Source: Chryseobacterium sp. ISL-6
GTDB lineage: Bacteria; Bacteroidota; Bacteroidia; Flavobacteriales; Weeksellaceae
DNA: 64,000 bases
Reading direction: 5' to 3'
Assembly (NCBI RefSeq): GCF_018613715.1
Contig: NZ_JAGGPT010000010.1
Span: 553,768 to 617,767 of the forward strand
Shown here: positions 1-9,288 of the stretch, in pieces
How the letters are laid out: each line of letters opens with the position of its first letter
How positions within the stretch are numbered: the first letter of the stretch is position 1
Made by a program: the position numbers and the translations under genes
The notes under the pieces: generated by a model
Seen by the model: only the letters and a program-made list of their open reading frames with translations
Database searches by the model: none
Told to the model about the DNA's origin: nothing

Positions 1-9
1 AAAATAAGT

Positions 10-17
10 TATATTTG
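10..17 (+). promoter_or_regulatory. -7 promoter box of the M1-like/barrel gene
   Basis: TATATTTG matches the Bacteroidetes -7 consensus TAnnTTTG. It lies 16 bases before the TTG start at 34, so the leader would be about ten bases. The -33 element would lie outside the window. Confidence 0.55.
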
Positions 18-33
18 ATCCTTTATCACCACA

Positions 34-2859
34 TTGAGAAAGATTATTATTTGTCTTATTTTATTTTTAGGAATTGTACAGGCTTCTGCACAAAAAAAAG
101 ACAGCATATACATTGAAGCTAAATTATCTTCGGATAATAAAACACTGGAAATAAAGCAGGAACTGGTTTATTATAACAATTCTGAAAAAGATTTAAAAAG
201 CATAAAGCTATTAAATTGGGTATCTGCTTACCAGAAAAGAGGAACCTCATTAGTTTACAGAAAACTGGAAGACCGAAATAATGATCTGCATTTCGCAAAG
301 CCTGAACAGGTAGGTAAGCTATTAGAGATAAATATCAAAGATTCTGACGACCAAACTGTTTCAATCAGCAAGAGTACATCCGAAGAAAATCTTTTTGTCT
401 CTCTGAATGAGCCATTACTATCTGGTAAAAGCATCAGGTTACAGTTGCAATATACCATGCAGCTTCCTGATAAAACATTCACAGGATATGGTACATCTGA
501 CAAAGATATAGCCTTAAAATATTTCTTTATTGTTCCGGATCATTTTGATCCGGACAATATTTCTGAAAGAAATTACCATGATATTGAAGAGTCTATCAGT
601 TTTAACACCCATTGGATAGTTAAATTTGACCTCCCTACCAATTCTTTTATTGAGAGTAATTTACCGGAAATTCAGCACAATTACTTTAAAGGATATTTAG
701 ACTCAGATCCAGAGTTTGTGATCTCTCAAAATAAGTATCCTTCCATAAAAATAAATACCGGAGATATTGATACGGAAGTACAATTTGGGTATGCCCTGAA
801 GCCCCAGGAAAAGGAAAATTTAGAATTTTATCTTCCATTGCATTTAAAATTCATCAAGGAAAAAATCGGTTATATACCTGGCAGATTATTTATTTCTGAG
901 AAATTCAGAAGAGATGAAGATTTTTTTGGAAATAATGACATCAGCTTTTGGAAATTCAAGTTTCAATTGTTTAGTGATGCAGAAAAGGTAGATCTTGATT
1001 ATTTGGGAATTATTGCCAAAAAAATTCTTGATGAAAGTATTATTACAGATAAACAGGATAACCACTGGTTTAAAAATGGATTGAAATCATATATAGAAAT
1101 TCAATACCTTAAAAAATTCTATGGTGAAACAAAGCTTTTAGGCAAACTACCAGAAGCTACCATTTTTGGAATGAAGCCTTTGAAATTATTCCATGCTTCC
1201 AGTGTAAAGCTGATCGATCGTTATGGCCTCACCTATCAGTATATCATGTCTCAGAATCTCGATCAAAAAATCGGAGAGAAATTCGCCGTCTTAAGTAACT
1301 TCAATGTGATGGCTATAAGTAGTTTTGAAACTGGAACTTTATTCAACTATTCTGCAGATAAAATGGGATACGAGAATTTCAACAATTTACTAAAAAATTA
1401 TATCGCTAAAAACACTGACAAGCAAATCGATCCCAAAGATTTCTTAAAAGAGCTTTCAGAAAAAGATAGTAGAACGAGCTATCTAACTGATTTTTTAAAA
1501 CAAAAAAACAGGGTCAACTTTAAATTACAGAAATTCAAAAAACAGGACGACTCTTTGCATATTAAGATCAATAAAAACACCTTATCTCCTATTCCTGTTA
1601 AACTAGAAACCAGAACCACAGAGGACGAAAAGAAAGAATACTGGGTAGAAACAGATGGGGATGAAATGACAAAAACAGTTTCAATTCCGGCATTGGATAT
1701 TTACAAGATCACACTGAATAATGATTATATTTTCCCAGAATCAAAATACCGGGATAATTTTCTTTACTCCAAAGGTTTATTTTCAAATGCAAAAAAAATT
1801 AAACTAAAACTTATAAAAGATATCCCGAATCCTGAGTTTAATGAAATTTATATCAGTCCCAGAATCCGTTTCAATAATACCTATGATAAATTCCTTTTAG
1901 GATTTAATATAAAAAATCAATCTTTTTTCGATCAAAAATTCCTCTATTCCTTTACTCCTACATACAGTACAGGTACAGGAAAACTAACAGGTTCAGGAGC
2001 AGTATCTTATTCTTTCCTTCCTGCAGAAAGTATTATTCGAAGCCTGACTTTTGGTGTTTCAGCATCTTATTTTCACTACGACTACGATCTTGCCTACAGA
2101 AAGGGTTCTATTTTTTCGAATATTAATTTTAGGAAAAACCCTAGAAGTACGGTAAGCAGAGGAGTAAGTGCATCTTACAACTATTTTGAAAGAGATCTAA
2201 GTCCTTTAAGGATCGCCAATAGAGATTATGATAAATATAACTTGTGGAGTGTAGGATATGGATACACAGATAGTCAAATGATCCATGAAAAGAGTTTCAG
2301 CATTAGTACTCAGGGAATGGAAGATTTTAATAAAATAACGGCAGAAGGATTTTATAGATGGGAATTTGCTCCAAGGCAAAAACTAAGTATCAGAGTATTT
2401 GCAGGATATTTTGCAAGGAACGAAACACGAAATAATACATTTAATTATGGAATTTCCAGGGTCTCAAATTATTCTTTTTCCTATAATCTCTTAGGGGAAA
2501 GTGCAAATAGCGGGCTTTTATCTCAACAGTTTATTTTAGCTGATGGTGGTTTTAAATCTTTTATCCCGGGAACTGTCAACCAATGGATCACTTCTGTTAA
2601 TGTAGATACCAGTGTTTGGAAAATATTCCATATTTATGCAGATGGTGGGCTTTATAAAAATAAAAACAATCCTACACAGTTTATCTGGGACAGCGGCATC
2701 AAGATAAAGATCGTTCCTGATTTTCTTGAAGTCTACTTCCCTATCCAATCCTCTTTAGGTTTTGAACCGGCATTTAAAGATTATGGAAGACGAATCAGAT
2801 ATACTTTAATTCTTAATCTGGGTTCTATTATTAATGCCGCAAGAAGAGGTTGGTATTAA
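34..2859 (+). CDS. M1 aminopeptidase-like protein (zinc site lost) with C-terminal beta-barrel
   Basis: A 941-residue exported protein with a signal peptide (residues 1-20, ending ASAQ). The N-terminal two thirds resemble the beta-sandwich and gluzincin part of M1 metallopeptidases. Around residues 326-352 a segment containing NHWFKNGLKSYIE aligns by eye with the family's LWLNEGFASYVE helix. The HExxH position reads IAKKIL, and the third zinc ligand Glu of NEG is Asn in KNG, so a pseudo-enzyme is likely. From about residue 600 the sequence alternates like outer-membrane beta strands, as in surface-antigen barrels. The start is TTG: a stop lies 16 bases upstream in frame and no ATG gives a signal peptide. 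The gene stands alone and converges on the next gene over a shared hairpin. Its role is unknown; envelope protein handling or binding is an inference. Confidence 0.6.
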   Translation: MRKIIICLILFLGIVQASAQKKDSIYIEAKLSSDNKTLEIKQELVYYNNSEKDLKSIKLLNWVSAYQKRGTSLVYRKLEDRNNDLHFAKPEQVGKLLEINIKDSDDQTVSISKSTSEENLFVSLNEPLLSGKSIRLQLQYTMQLPDKTFTGYGTSDKDIALKYFFIVPDHFDPDNISERNYHDIEESISFNTHWIVKFDLPTNSFIESNLPEIQHNYFKGYLDSDPEFVISQNKYPSIKINTGDIDTEVQFGYALKPQEKENLEFYLPLHLKFIKEKIGYIPGRLFISEKFRRDEDFFGNNDISFWKFKFQLFSDAEKVDLDYLGIIAKKILDESIITDKQDNHWFKNGLKSYIEIQYLKKFYGETKLLGKLPEATIFGMKPLKLFHASSVKLIDRYGLTYQYIMSQNLDQKIGEKFAVLSNFNVMAISSFETGTLFNYSADKMGYENFNNLLKNYIAKNTDKQIDPKDFLKELSEKDSRTSYLTDFLKQKNRVNFKLQKFKKQDDSLHIKINKNTLSPIPVKLETRTTEDEKKEYWVETDGDEMTKTVSIPALDIYKITLNNDYIFPESKYRDNFLYSKGLFSNAKKIKLKLIKDIPNPEFNEIYISPRIRFNNTYDKFLLGFNIKNQSFFDQKFLYSFTPTYSTGTGKLTGSGAVSYSFLPAESIIRSLTFGVSASYFHYDYDLAYRKGSIFSNINFRKNPRSTVSRGVSASYNYFERDLSPLRIANRDYDKYNLWSVGYGYTDSQMIHEKSFSISTQGMEDFNKITAEGFYRWEFAPRQKLSIRVFAGYFARNETRNNTFNYGISRVSNYSFSYNLLGESANSGLLSQQFILADGGFKSFIPGTVNQWITSVNVDTSVWKIFHIYADGGLYKNKNNPTQFIWDSGIKIKIVPDFLEVYFPIQSSLGFEPAFKDYGRRIRYTLILNLGSIINAARRGWY

Positions 2860-2890
2860 TTTACATTTAAAATTTATTCGATGATAAAAT

Positions 2891-2920
2891 AAAAACAGCC
2901 ATTATAAAGTGGCTGTTTTT
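2891..2920. terminator. Bidirectional terminator hairpin
   Basis: Ten-base arms AAAAACAGCC and GGCTGTTTTT around a ten-base loop, with A and T runs on both flanks. It serves the barrel gene (+) and the T9SS cargo gene (-). It closely resembles the hairpin at 3863-3891. Confidence 0.85.
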
Positions 2921-2938
2921 TAATCTAAAAAAGTAAAA

Positions 2939-3709
2939 TTAATCTATTAAGATTTTCTGAGAAACCGGTTCATTGTTAACCATACCTGTAACGATATAAT
3001 TTCCTTTCTGTAATTCAGCAACATTTAAAGTTTCATTTTCTCTTACAGAAGCAGTTTTTACAACCTGTCCGAACATGTTATATACTTTTACATTTTTAAC
3101 CTGAGCTCCGAAAGTAATTCCATCATCTTTAACCAAAGTATTTTTAACAAGTCTGTACTTAGATGCTGTAACTTCTCCGATAGCTAATGTTCCTGTTGTT
3201 AGCGAAAAATCATCAAAACTTACGCTCGAGTTATTATATGCACGAAGGTGTAACTGTAATCTTGTAGCATTAGCAGGCACAGTAAATATAATTGTCTTTT
3301 GTTGCCATGCTGCACTTTTAGGCAAATACTGATTATTAGTTCTTAATGGATCATTGTCTGCATTTGACACTAAATTAATCGGATTATCTGCAGCATCTAA
3401 AAAGTTACTCCAGATTCTTCCTCCATTACCTGTCCCACCTATCTTAAACCAAAAGCTTAAGGTGTACTGTTGTCCTGCAGTAACGTTCACATTTTGATAA
3501 AATCCAGTTGTTGCAGTTGCTGCATAATTCGCTCCAAAAGAACCAGTGTGAGCATCTGCTATAATACCAGGTGCAGTATAGGATGTGTTCCAACCAGCAG
3601 CCCATGGTGCTAAGGTTCCAGTTTCAAAACCTGGATTTTGTACTAAATTTTGCGCTGTAGCAAAAACCAATGATGCAGTAACGCTTAAAATTGTAAAGAC
3701 TTTTTTCAT
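2939..3709 (-). CDS. Secreted carbohydrate-binding-like protein with T9SS type A sorting domain
   Basis: A 256-residue protein with a signal peptide (MKKVFTIL...ATAQ). A jelly-roll module follows, starting NLVQNPGFETG, a hallmark of CBM4/9-type carbohydrate-binding and related surface modules. About 75 C-terminal residues have the pattern KVYNMFGQVVKTA...GNYIVTG...SQKILID of the type IX secretion sorting domain, which is removed or anchored during export through the outer membrane. No catalytic domain is visible, so it is probably an adhesin or binding protein. The C-terminus is nearly the same as that of the neighbour at 3914, so the pair share a duplicated 3' module. The start is the ATG that opens the signal peptide. 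Confidence 0.8.
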   Translation of the reverse strand: MKKVFTILSVTASLVFATAQNLVQNPGFETGTLAPWAAGWNTSYTAPGIIADAHTGSFGANYAATATTGFYQNVNVTAGQQYTLSFWFKIGGTGNGGRIWSNFLDAADNPINLVSNADNDPLRTNNQYLPKSAAWQQKTIIFTVPANATRLQLHLRAYNNSSVSFDDFSLTTGTLAIGEVTASKYRLVKNTLVKDDGITFGAQVKNVKVYNMFGQVVKTASVRENETLNVAELQKGNYIVTGMVNNEPVSQKILID

Positions 3710-3862
3710 AATTATTGTTTTTTAACAATTAGTATGGCAAAATTACTTGTATTTTAAAACGATAAAACGGTAAATAGATTAAGTTTCCATTAATAATCCT
3801 GTACTAAAAAATTCACATTCAATCGATTATAACATCATAAATCTTGCTATATAATTCATGAA

Positions 3863-3891
3863 AAAACAGCCACTATAAAAGTGACTGTTTT
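3863..3891 (-). terminator. Terminator of the second T9SS cargo gene
   Basis: Eleven-base arms AAAACAGCCAC and GTGACTGTTTT. The one mismatch becomes a G-U pair on the minus strand, and a T run follows in that direction. It is a sequence relative of the hairpin at 2891-2920. Confidence 0.75.
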
Positions 3892-3913
3892 AAATATCTA
3901 TGAAAAGTAAAAA

Positions 3914-4756
3914 TTAGTCTATTAGGACTTTTTGAGAGATCGGTTGCCCATTCACAATACCTGTAACGAAATAGTTTCCTTTTTGTAATTCTGAAACATT
4001 TAAAGTTGCATTTTCTTTTATGGAAGCTGTTTTCACAATCTGACCATATATATTATATACTTTCACATCTTTAACTGGAGTTCCGAAAGTAATTCCACCA
4101 TCCTTAATGAATGTGTTTTTAATAAAATTATATTTCAAATTGTTAATATTAGAAACGGCTAAAGTATTTCCTGTTCCTGATATTGTTACATTATCCACTC
4201 TTATTGCTCCTGCTGTTGCATAATTCGAAGATGATCTAATCGGTGTGTATACATTGTTATTAGAAGGATTGAATACAGATACAATTCTAACCGCAAAATC
4301 GATATTATTGTTGGCTGTAGGAGGAATAGCATTGCTCATACTCGTCCAATTAGAACCTGAAGTTGAACCAACCTCCGTTGCAATACCTACGTTATCCCAA
4401 TCTGTACCATTGATGGTGTATTGCATTTGGAAATACTTAGAACTCGTATTAGAGCCCACTATGCTAAGTGACACAGAAATTCCAGTGTATCCTACTGTAC
4501 TGGCAGCAAATTTAAATCCTGCTGTACCAGACCCGGAACCCTGAGCCGGAAAGCCTGAAACACTCCATGACTTACCCGAACCAGGATTCCCGGAAGGAAA
4601 CGATGGTATGCCACTTGCCACTACTATGGTGGCAGCTCCAGAACCTGTTGTCGCAGCATTTGTACTTCCATCAAAATTCCATTGGGTAATTACGGTTTGT
4701 GAATACACACTTGTAGTAGTTGCCAAAGCAACAAATAGAGAATAGATTTTTTTCAT
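3914..4756 (-). CDS. Secreted protein with T9SS type A sorting domain
   Basis: A 280-residue protein. An in-frame ORF extends upstream to 4864, but the ATG at 4756 opens a proper signal peptide (MKKIYSLFVALATTTSVYSQ) and is preferred; ATG 4780 is a weaker alternative. After the signal comes a Gly/Ser/Thr-rich beta-sandwich region (TQWNFDG, then FKFAAS...YTGISVSLS) typical of Bacteroidetes secreted proteins of unknown ligand. The last 80 residues are a type A sorting domain (KVYNIYGQIVKTA...QKVLID) nearly matching that of the neighbour at 2939. No enzyme motif is seen. It is probably displayed on or released from the surface by T9SS, which has an accessory PorV/PorQ-family gene at 59628. Confidence 0.75.
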   Translation of the reverse strand: MKKIYSLFVALATTTSVYSQTVITQWNFDGSTNAATTGSGAATIVVASGIPSFPSGNPGSGKSWSVSGFPAQGSGSGTAGFKFAASTVGYTGISVSLSIVGSNTSSKYFQMQYTINGTDWDNVGIATEVGSTSGSNWTSMSNAIPPTANNNIDFAVRIVSVFNPSNNNVYTPIRSSSNYATAGAIRVDNVTISGTGNTLAVSNINNLKYNFIKNTFIKDGGITFGTPVKDVKVYNIYGQIVKTASIKENATLNVSELQKGNYFVTGIVNGQPISQKVLID

Positions 4757-4898
4757 CTTTGTGTTCTTAATAATTTTCATATCAAACTTAAGGGTATTTT
4801 TTGACGAAAAACAATAATTAGAGCAATTTTCTGTTAATAAAGCTAAACCATCCACCTTTAACATTTTTTAAGTATTTTTACCAATTATTTTGGAAAAT

Positions 4899-7800
4899 TT
4901 GCGGAATTTTATTCTAGTATTCTTGTTTCTAATTATGGGCACATTGACAACAAATGCTCAAATTTTCTCATGGAAAAATCCCAATCTTCCAGAAGACACC
5001 ATAAAAAAGGATAGTATTTTAGCTGCAAAGCTTGAACAGGATATTTTTGCCAAAGACACATTGGACTTTGTACGAACAAGAAACAGGATCATTGTAGATG
5101 AAGCGGTTCTTGCTAAAAATGATAAAAAGAGATTTCTAGGGGAATTAAATTCAAAAGGTTCTATTATTCGTGGGATTACTTTTGGTAATAATCAGGGGCA
5201 GTCGGTACAGAGTTCAATGGATCTTCAGATCTCAGGAAGGCTTTCTAAAGATGTAACCATATTAGCCAGTATCTCAGATCACAATCTTCCCATTCAGGCA
5301 GATGGATATACGCAGACCCTGGAGGAATTTGATAAAATCTATATGCAGCTTAATATAAAGGATAAATCAATTCTTAGAGCTGGTCATTTGGATTTGGTTG
5401 AAGCTAAAAACTATTTTTCAAAATATCAAAGGCGAAGCATGGGACTTCAGTTCCAAACCGAATTTGGACAAGATAACAAAACGTTTGTTGATGTTTCTAT
5501 GGGAGTTGCACGAAGTGAGTTTCACAGAGTCCGTTTTCAGGGAGTTGAAGGTAACCAGGGGCCTTATCGTTTAACAGGTAAAAATGGAGAGCAATTTATT
5601 ACTCTGATCTCCGGATCTGAACAGGTATTTATTGATGGTATTTTAATGAAACGTGGAGAGAACCAGGATTATACTATTAATTATAATACAGGAGAAGTTA
5701 CTTTTACCAGTTTCAGACCTATTTTCCAACAGAATTTCATCACCATTTCTTATAACTATACCAACAGAAACTATTCCAGATATCTATTCACCGGTAAGGT
5801 TGAACATAGAAGAGAAAAGATGAAAGTAGGTTTAAGCTGGTTCATGGAAAATGATAATAAAAATGCTCCACTGGCATTAAATTTATCTAAAGAGGATGAA
5901 CAGATTTTGGCCAATGCCGGGAATGATCCTAATTTGATGTACGCCCCGTCTGGAGTAATTACCGAATATGATGTTAATAAAATCCTATATCGTTTAGTTC
6001 AAAATTCCGGAGGAAGTAGTCATTATGAATTTTCCACGGCCCCCACTGAAACACTTTATCAGGTCTCTTTCACTTATTTCGGACCTAATCTTGGGGATTA
6101 TAAATTATCCCAAACGACTAATAATGGTCGGGTTTTTGAATATGTGGGTCCTAATTCCGGAGATTACAGAGCTGTAAGAAAACTTCCTTCACCACAAAAA
6201 TCGCAGGTGTTTTCAGCAAATTCTGAATTCTTATTGAAAGACGGTAAAATTGGCGCAGATATCGCCTTAAGCAACTACGACCTTAACTTGTTTTCCTCTA
6301 AAGACTCTGATCAGAATATAGGATATGCAGGTCGTATTTATGGTAATAAAACGTTCACAAAAGACAACTGGAAAGGAACACCGAGTTTCGAATATCAGCA
6401 TATTGATAAACAATTTCATATCCTTGACAGAATTAATGATGTAGAATTTTCCAGAGATTTCAACCTAACTCAAGAATTCAGCCAGCGAACTCAGAATAGA
6501 TTTATTTTTAGTTTCCTGAACAAATGGAATAATAAATCAACATTAAACTATCGTCTTAATTATTTAGATGAGCAGGATACTTATAAAGGCTTTAAAAATG
6601 ATTTAGATTTCGGCTGGATCAAAGGGAAATTTTTCACCAAAGGAACTTTATCGTATCTGAATACGAATGCCATCCAACAGGATACAAAGTTTATCCGAGG
6701 GAGTGCTTCTACAGAATATACAGGTAAAAAAGGAAGTTGGGCTTTTGGAGGAAGCATGGAGCATAATGAAAAGAAATACAATGACACCCAATTAATGGAT
6801 GTTACGAGTTTCAGCTGGAAAGAACTATTTGTTCAAAAGAAGATCGGTGACAGTACAAGAACGAAGTTGTTGGCTAAAGTATACATGAGAGATAATGACT
6901 CGGTTCGTGATAACAGGCTTCAAAATATGAACAATATTTTGGGGATCATGGCAGAAAGTCAGCTTATAAAAACAGAAAAGACTACTTTAAATGTTTTAAT
7001 CCATTATAGAAAATTCTTCTATCAGAATCAGCAGGATATGGAGGTAAGCAGAAATAATGATTTTGTAGTTGGAAACATTCTTTACAACCAACAGCTCTTC
7101 AGAAATGGTATGCGCTTACAGGCTTTCTATGAGCTTGGAAATGGACAGGAGGCTCAAAGGGAATTCCAATATATTAAAGTGACAGACGGCCAGGGAATCT
7201 ACAAATGGACCGATTATAATGGCGATGGTATTCAACAGCTTGATGAGTTCGAAATTGCAGAATATTCCGACTTAGCCAAATATATCAGGGTATATACCAA
7301 CTCTGTACGATATATTCCTTCCAATAAGAATAAGATACAGTTGGCTTTATTTGTCAATCCGGCCATCGTTTTTAATTCCGAAAATGCATTTTTAAAACGT
7401 TGGAATTTCAATATCTCACTAAATTCTCAAAACTCTTTCTATAAAAAAGACAAGGTCCTTGTTATAAATCCATTCGAAAAAAACAGCGATCAGATCTTAA
7501 AAAATCAAAATATCTTAGCCTCAGTACAGTTTAATCCTACTGAAAAATCAGGTTGGAATGGAAATTACAGATATATATCAAATGACAACCTCATCAATGC
7601 CAATTTCAGCAATGAAGAGCGGGAGCAGACTTCCCATTTCTTAAATTTAGGGTATTGGTTCAACAAAGAATTCAGAGTAGATTGGGAGAATTCTGTTCAC
7701 GATATTAAAAATTCATCACAGTTATTTACAACGAGAGATTACAGATTAAATAATTTCGAAACCAAACCCAAAGCCACTTACAAATTTACAGACGCCATAC

Positions 7801-8138
7801 AAGCTGAGCTTTCTTCTGCTTTCCGCCAAAAACAGAGAGTAGATGGTGAAGAATCGTTAAAAGCTTTTGATGTTACCGGAACTATACAATGGGATCGTAA
7901 AAAAACATCCATTAGAGGAAACTTCTCATTTATCAATAATAATTTCACCGGAAATAACTTCAGTATAGTAGGAAATCAAATGCTTGACGGGTTAAAACCT
8001 GGAAAAAACCAGGTGTGGAGTGTCTTTATTCAGCAAGCGATCAACTCGTTCTTACAGTTAAACCTAAACTATGAAGGTAGGAATTCAGGTGACCGAACCA
8101 TACATATCGGAAGTATGCAGGTGAAAGCAAGCTTCTAA
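4899..8138 (+). CDS. Large outer-membrane beta-barrel protein, family not recognised
   Basis: About 1079 residues with a signal peptide ending TTNAQ. The start is uncertain: TTG 4899 gives the tidier MRN-type signal, while TTG 4890 sits on a weak -7-like box (4885-4892). After a short polar region the chain has repeated strand patterns such as SMDLQISGRL, SKDVTILASISD and DYTINYNTGEVTFT, the last resembling repeats in very large Bacteroidetes outer-membrane proteins such as SprA. Dozens of alternating aromatic strands follow to the C-terminus (IGSMQVKASF). Near residue 772 there is an EF-hand-like loop, DYNGDGIQQLDE. It is most likely a large barrel or a scaffold at the outer membrane. I cannot name its function. 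It stands alone between a divergent cargo gene and dusB. Confidence 0.6.
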   Translation: MRNFILVFLFLIMGTLTTNAQIFSWKNPNLPEDTIKKDSILAAKLEQDIFAKDTLDFVRTRNRIIVDEAVLAKNDKKRFLGELNSKGSIIRGITFGNNQGQSVQSSMDLQISGRLSKDVTILASISDHNLPIQADGYTQTLEEFDKIYMQLNIKDKSILRAGHLDLVEAKNYFSKYQRRSMGLQFQTEFGQDNKTFVDVSMGVARSEFHRVRFQGVEGNQGPYRLTGKNGEQFITLISGSEQVFIDGILMKRGENQDYTINYNTGEVTFTSFRPIFQQNFITISYNYTNRNYSRYLFTGKVEHRREKMKVGLSWFMENDNKNAPLALNLSKEDEQILANAGNDPNLMYAPSGVITEYDVNKILYRLVQNSGGSSHYEFSTAPTETLYQVSFTYFGPNLGDYKLSQTTNNGRVFEYVGPNSGDYRAVRKLPSPQKSQVFSANSEFLLKDGKIGADIALSNYDLNLFSSKDSDQNIGYAGRIYGNKTFTKDNWKGTPSFEYQHIDKQFHILDRINDVEFSRDFNLTQEFSQRTQNRFIFSFLNKWNNKSTLNYRLNYLDEQDTYKGFKNDLDFGWIKGKFFTKGTLSYLNTNAIQQDTKFIRGSASTEYTGKKGSWAFGGSMEHNEKKYNDTQLMDVTSFSWKELFVQKKIGDSTRTKLLAKVYMRDNDSVRDNRLQNMNNILGIMAESQLIKTEKTTLNVLIHYRKFFYQNQQDMEVSRNNDFVVGNILYNQQLFRNGMRLQAFYELGNGQEAQREFQYIKVTDGQGIYKWTDYNGDGIQQLDEFEIAEYSDLAKYIRVYTNSVRYIPSNKNKIQLALFVNPAIVFNSENAFLKRWNFNISLNSQNSFYKKDKVLVINPFEKNSDQILKNQNILASVQFNPTEKSGWNGNYRYISNDNLINANFSNEEREQTSHFLNLGYWFNKEFRVDWENSVHDIKNSSQLFTTRDYRLNNFETKPKATYKFTDAIQAELSSAFRQKQRVDGEESLKAFDVTGTIQWDRKKTSIRGNFSFINNNFTGNNFSIVGNQMLDGLKPGKNQVWSVFIQQAINSFLQLNLNYEGRNSGDRTIHIGSMQVKASF

Positions 8139-8224
8139 TCAATAATTAAACAGTAATAATCTGTCATTTCTCTACTGATAATTTCCATAGATAATATCTG
8201 TCTCTATGAAAGTTTAGAATTTCG

Positions 8225-8232
8225 TAAATTTG
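8225..8232 (+). promoter_or_regulatory. -7 promoter box of dusB
   Basis: TAAATTTG, a perfect match to TAnnTTTG, ends four bases before the dusB ATG. The transcript would therefore be almost leaderless. Confidence 0.65.
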
Positions 8233-8236
8233 CACC

Positions 8237-9232
8237 ATGATAAAAATAGGCAATATAGAACTGCCGGAATTTCCGCTTTTACTGGCACCAATGGAAGATG
8301 TAAGTGACCCTCCATTCAGACGTTTGTGCAAAATGCATGGTGCAGATATGATGTACTCAGAATTCATTTCTTCTGAGGGCTTAATTCGTGATGCTATGAA
8401 AAGCAGAAAAAAGCTGGACATCTTCGATTATGAAAGACCTGTTGGAATTCAGATTTTTGGAGGTGATGAAGAAGCTATGGCGATGTCTGCAAGGATTGTG
8501 GAAACCGTAAACCCAGATTTAGTTGATATTAATTTTGGTTGCCCAGTAAAGAAAGTAGTCTGCAAAGGTGCTGGAGCTGGAGTGCTGAAAGACATTGACC
8601 TTATGGTACGTCTTACAAAAGCTGTTGTTAGTTCGACTCATCTACCTGTAACAGTAAAGACACGTTTAGGATGGGACAGTACATCTATCAATATTGATGA
8701 AGTGGCGGAACGTTTGCAGGAAACAGGGATTAAAGCCTTAACTATACATGCAAGAACCAGAGGTCAGATGTACAAAGGGGAAGCTGACTGGGAACATATT
8801 TCAAGAATTAAACAAAATCCCAATATAGAAATTCCGATTTTTGGAAATGGAGATATCGATTCTCCTGAAAAAGCATTAGAATATAAACAGAAATATGCCT
8901 GTGACGGAATTATGATAGGCCGTGCAGCCATTGGATACCCTTGGATCTTTAATGAAATAAAACACTTCTTTAAAACGGGCGAACATCTTCCGGAACCTAC
9001 TATTTCAGACAGACTATTGGCCGTACGCCAACATGCAGAATGGAGTGCAGAATGGAAAGGTGAAAAACTGGGTTTAATAGAGATGAGACAACATTACAGT
9101 AATTATTTCCGTGGTGTCCCTCATTTTAAAGAATTCAGAAAAAAGTTTCTTGAGGTTTTTACATTAGCAGAAATGGATACCCTGATAAAAGAAACACAAC
9201 ATTTCTACGAAGAGTATCAGGAACAAGTATAA
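8237..9232 (+). CDS. dusB: tRNA-dihydrouridine synthase (DusB type)
   Basis: A 331-residue FMN enzyme that reduces specific uridines in the tRNA D-loop to dihydrouridine using NADPH. The TIM-barrel motifs run in order: APMEDVSDPPFR near residue 15 (FMN site), NFGCPVKKV with the catalytic Cys near residue 98, VTVKTRLGWD, IHARTRGQMYKG, FGNGDIDS and DGIMIGRAAIGYPW near residue 232. The length is normal for DusB. In many bacteria dusB sits next to fis; here it is alone, with its own promoter and a hairpin shared with the convergent deoC operon. The start is ATG just after the -7 box. Confidence 0.95.
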   Translation: MIKIGNIELPEFPLLLAPMEDVSDPPFRRLCKMHGADMMYSEFISSEGLIRDAMKSRKKLDIFDYERPVGIQIFGGDEEAMAMSARIVETVNPDLVDINFGCPVKKVVCKGAGAGVLKDIDLMVRLTKAVVSSTHLPVTVKTRLGWDSTSINIDEVAERLQETGIKALTIHARTRGQMYKGEADWEHISRIKQNPNIEIPIFGNGDIDSPEKALEYKQKYACDGIMIGRAAIGYPWIFNEIKHFFKTGEHLPEPTISDRLLAVRQHAEWSAEWKGEKLGLIEMRQHYSNYFRGVPHFKEFRKKFLEVFTLAEMDTLIKETQHFYEEYQEQV

Positions 9233-9236
9233 AAAT

Positions 9237-9266
9237 AAAAAGCCATCAAAATATTGATGGCTTTTT
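9237..9266. terminator. Bidirectional terminator between dusB and deoC
   Basis: Thirteen-base perfect arms, AAAAAGCCATCAA and its complement, around a four-base loop, with A/T runs on both sides. It ends dusB (+) and the EEP-Lrp-deoC operon (-). Confidence 0.92.
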
Positions 9267-9288
9267 TATGATTAATTAAATTTAATAA

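Noticed and set aside
4245..4544. 99-residue plus-strand ORF opposite the second T9SS cargo gene
   Set aside because: It is the mirror of a Gly/Ser/Thr-rich coding region. The minus-strand protein has a signal peptide and sorting domain and clearly explains the DNA.
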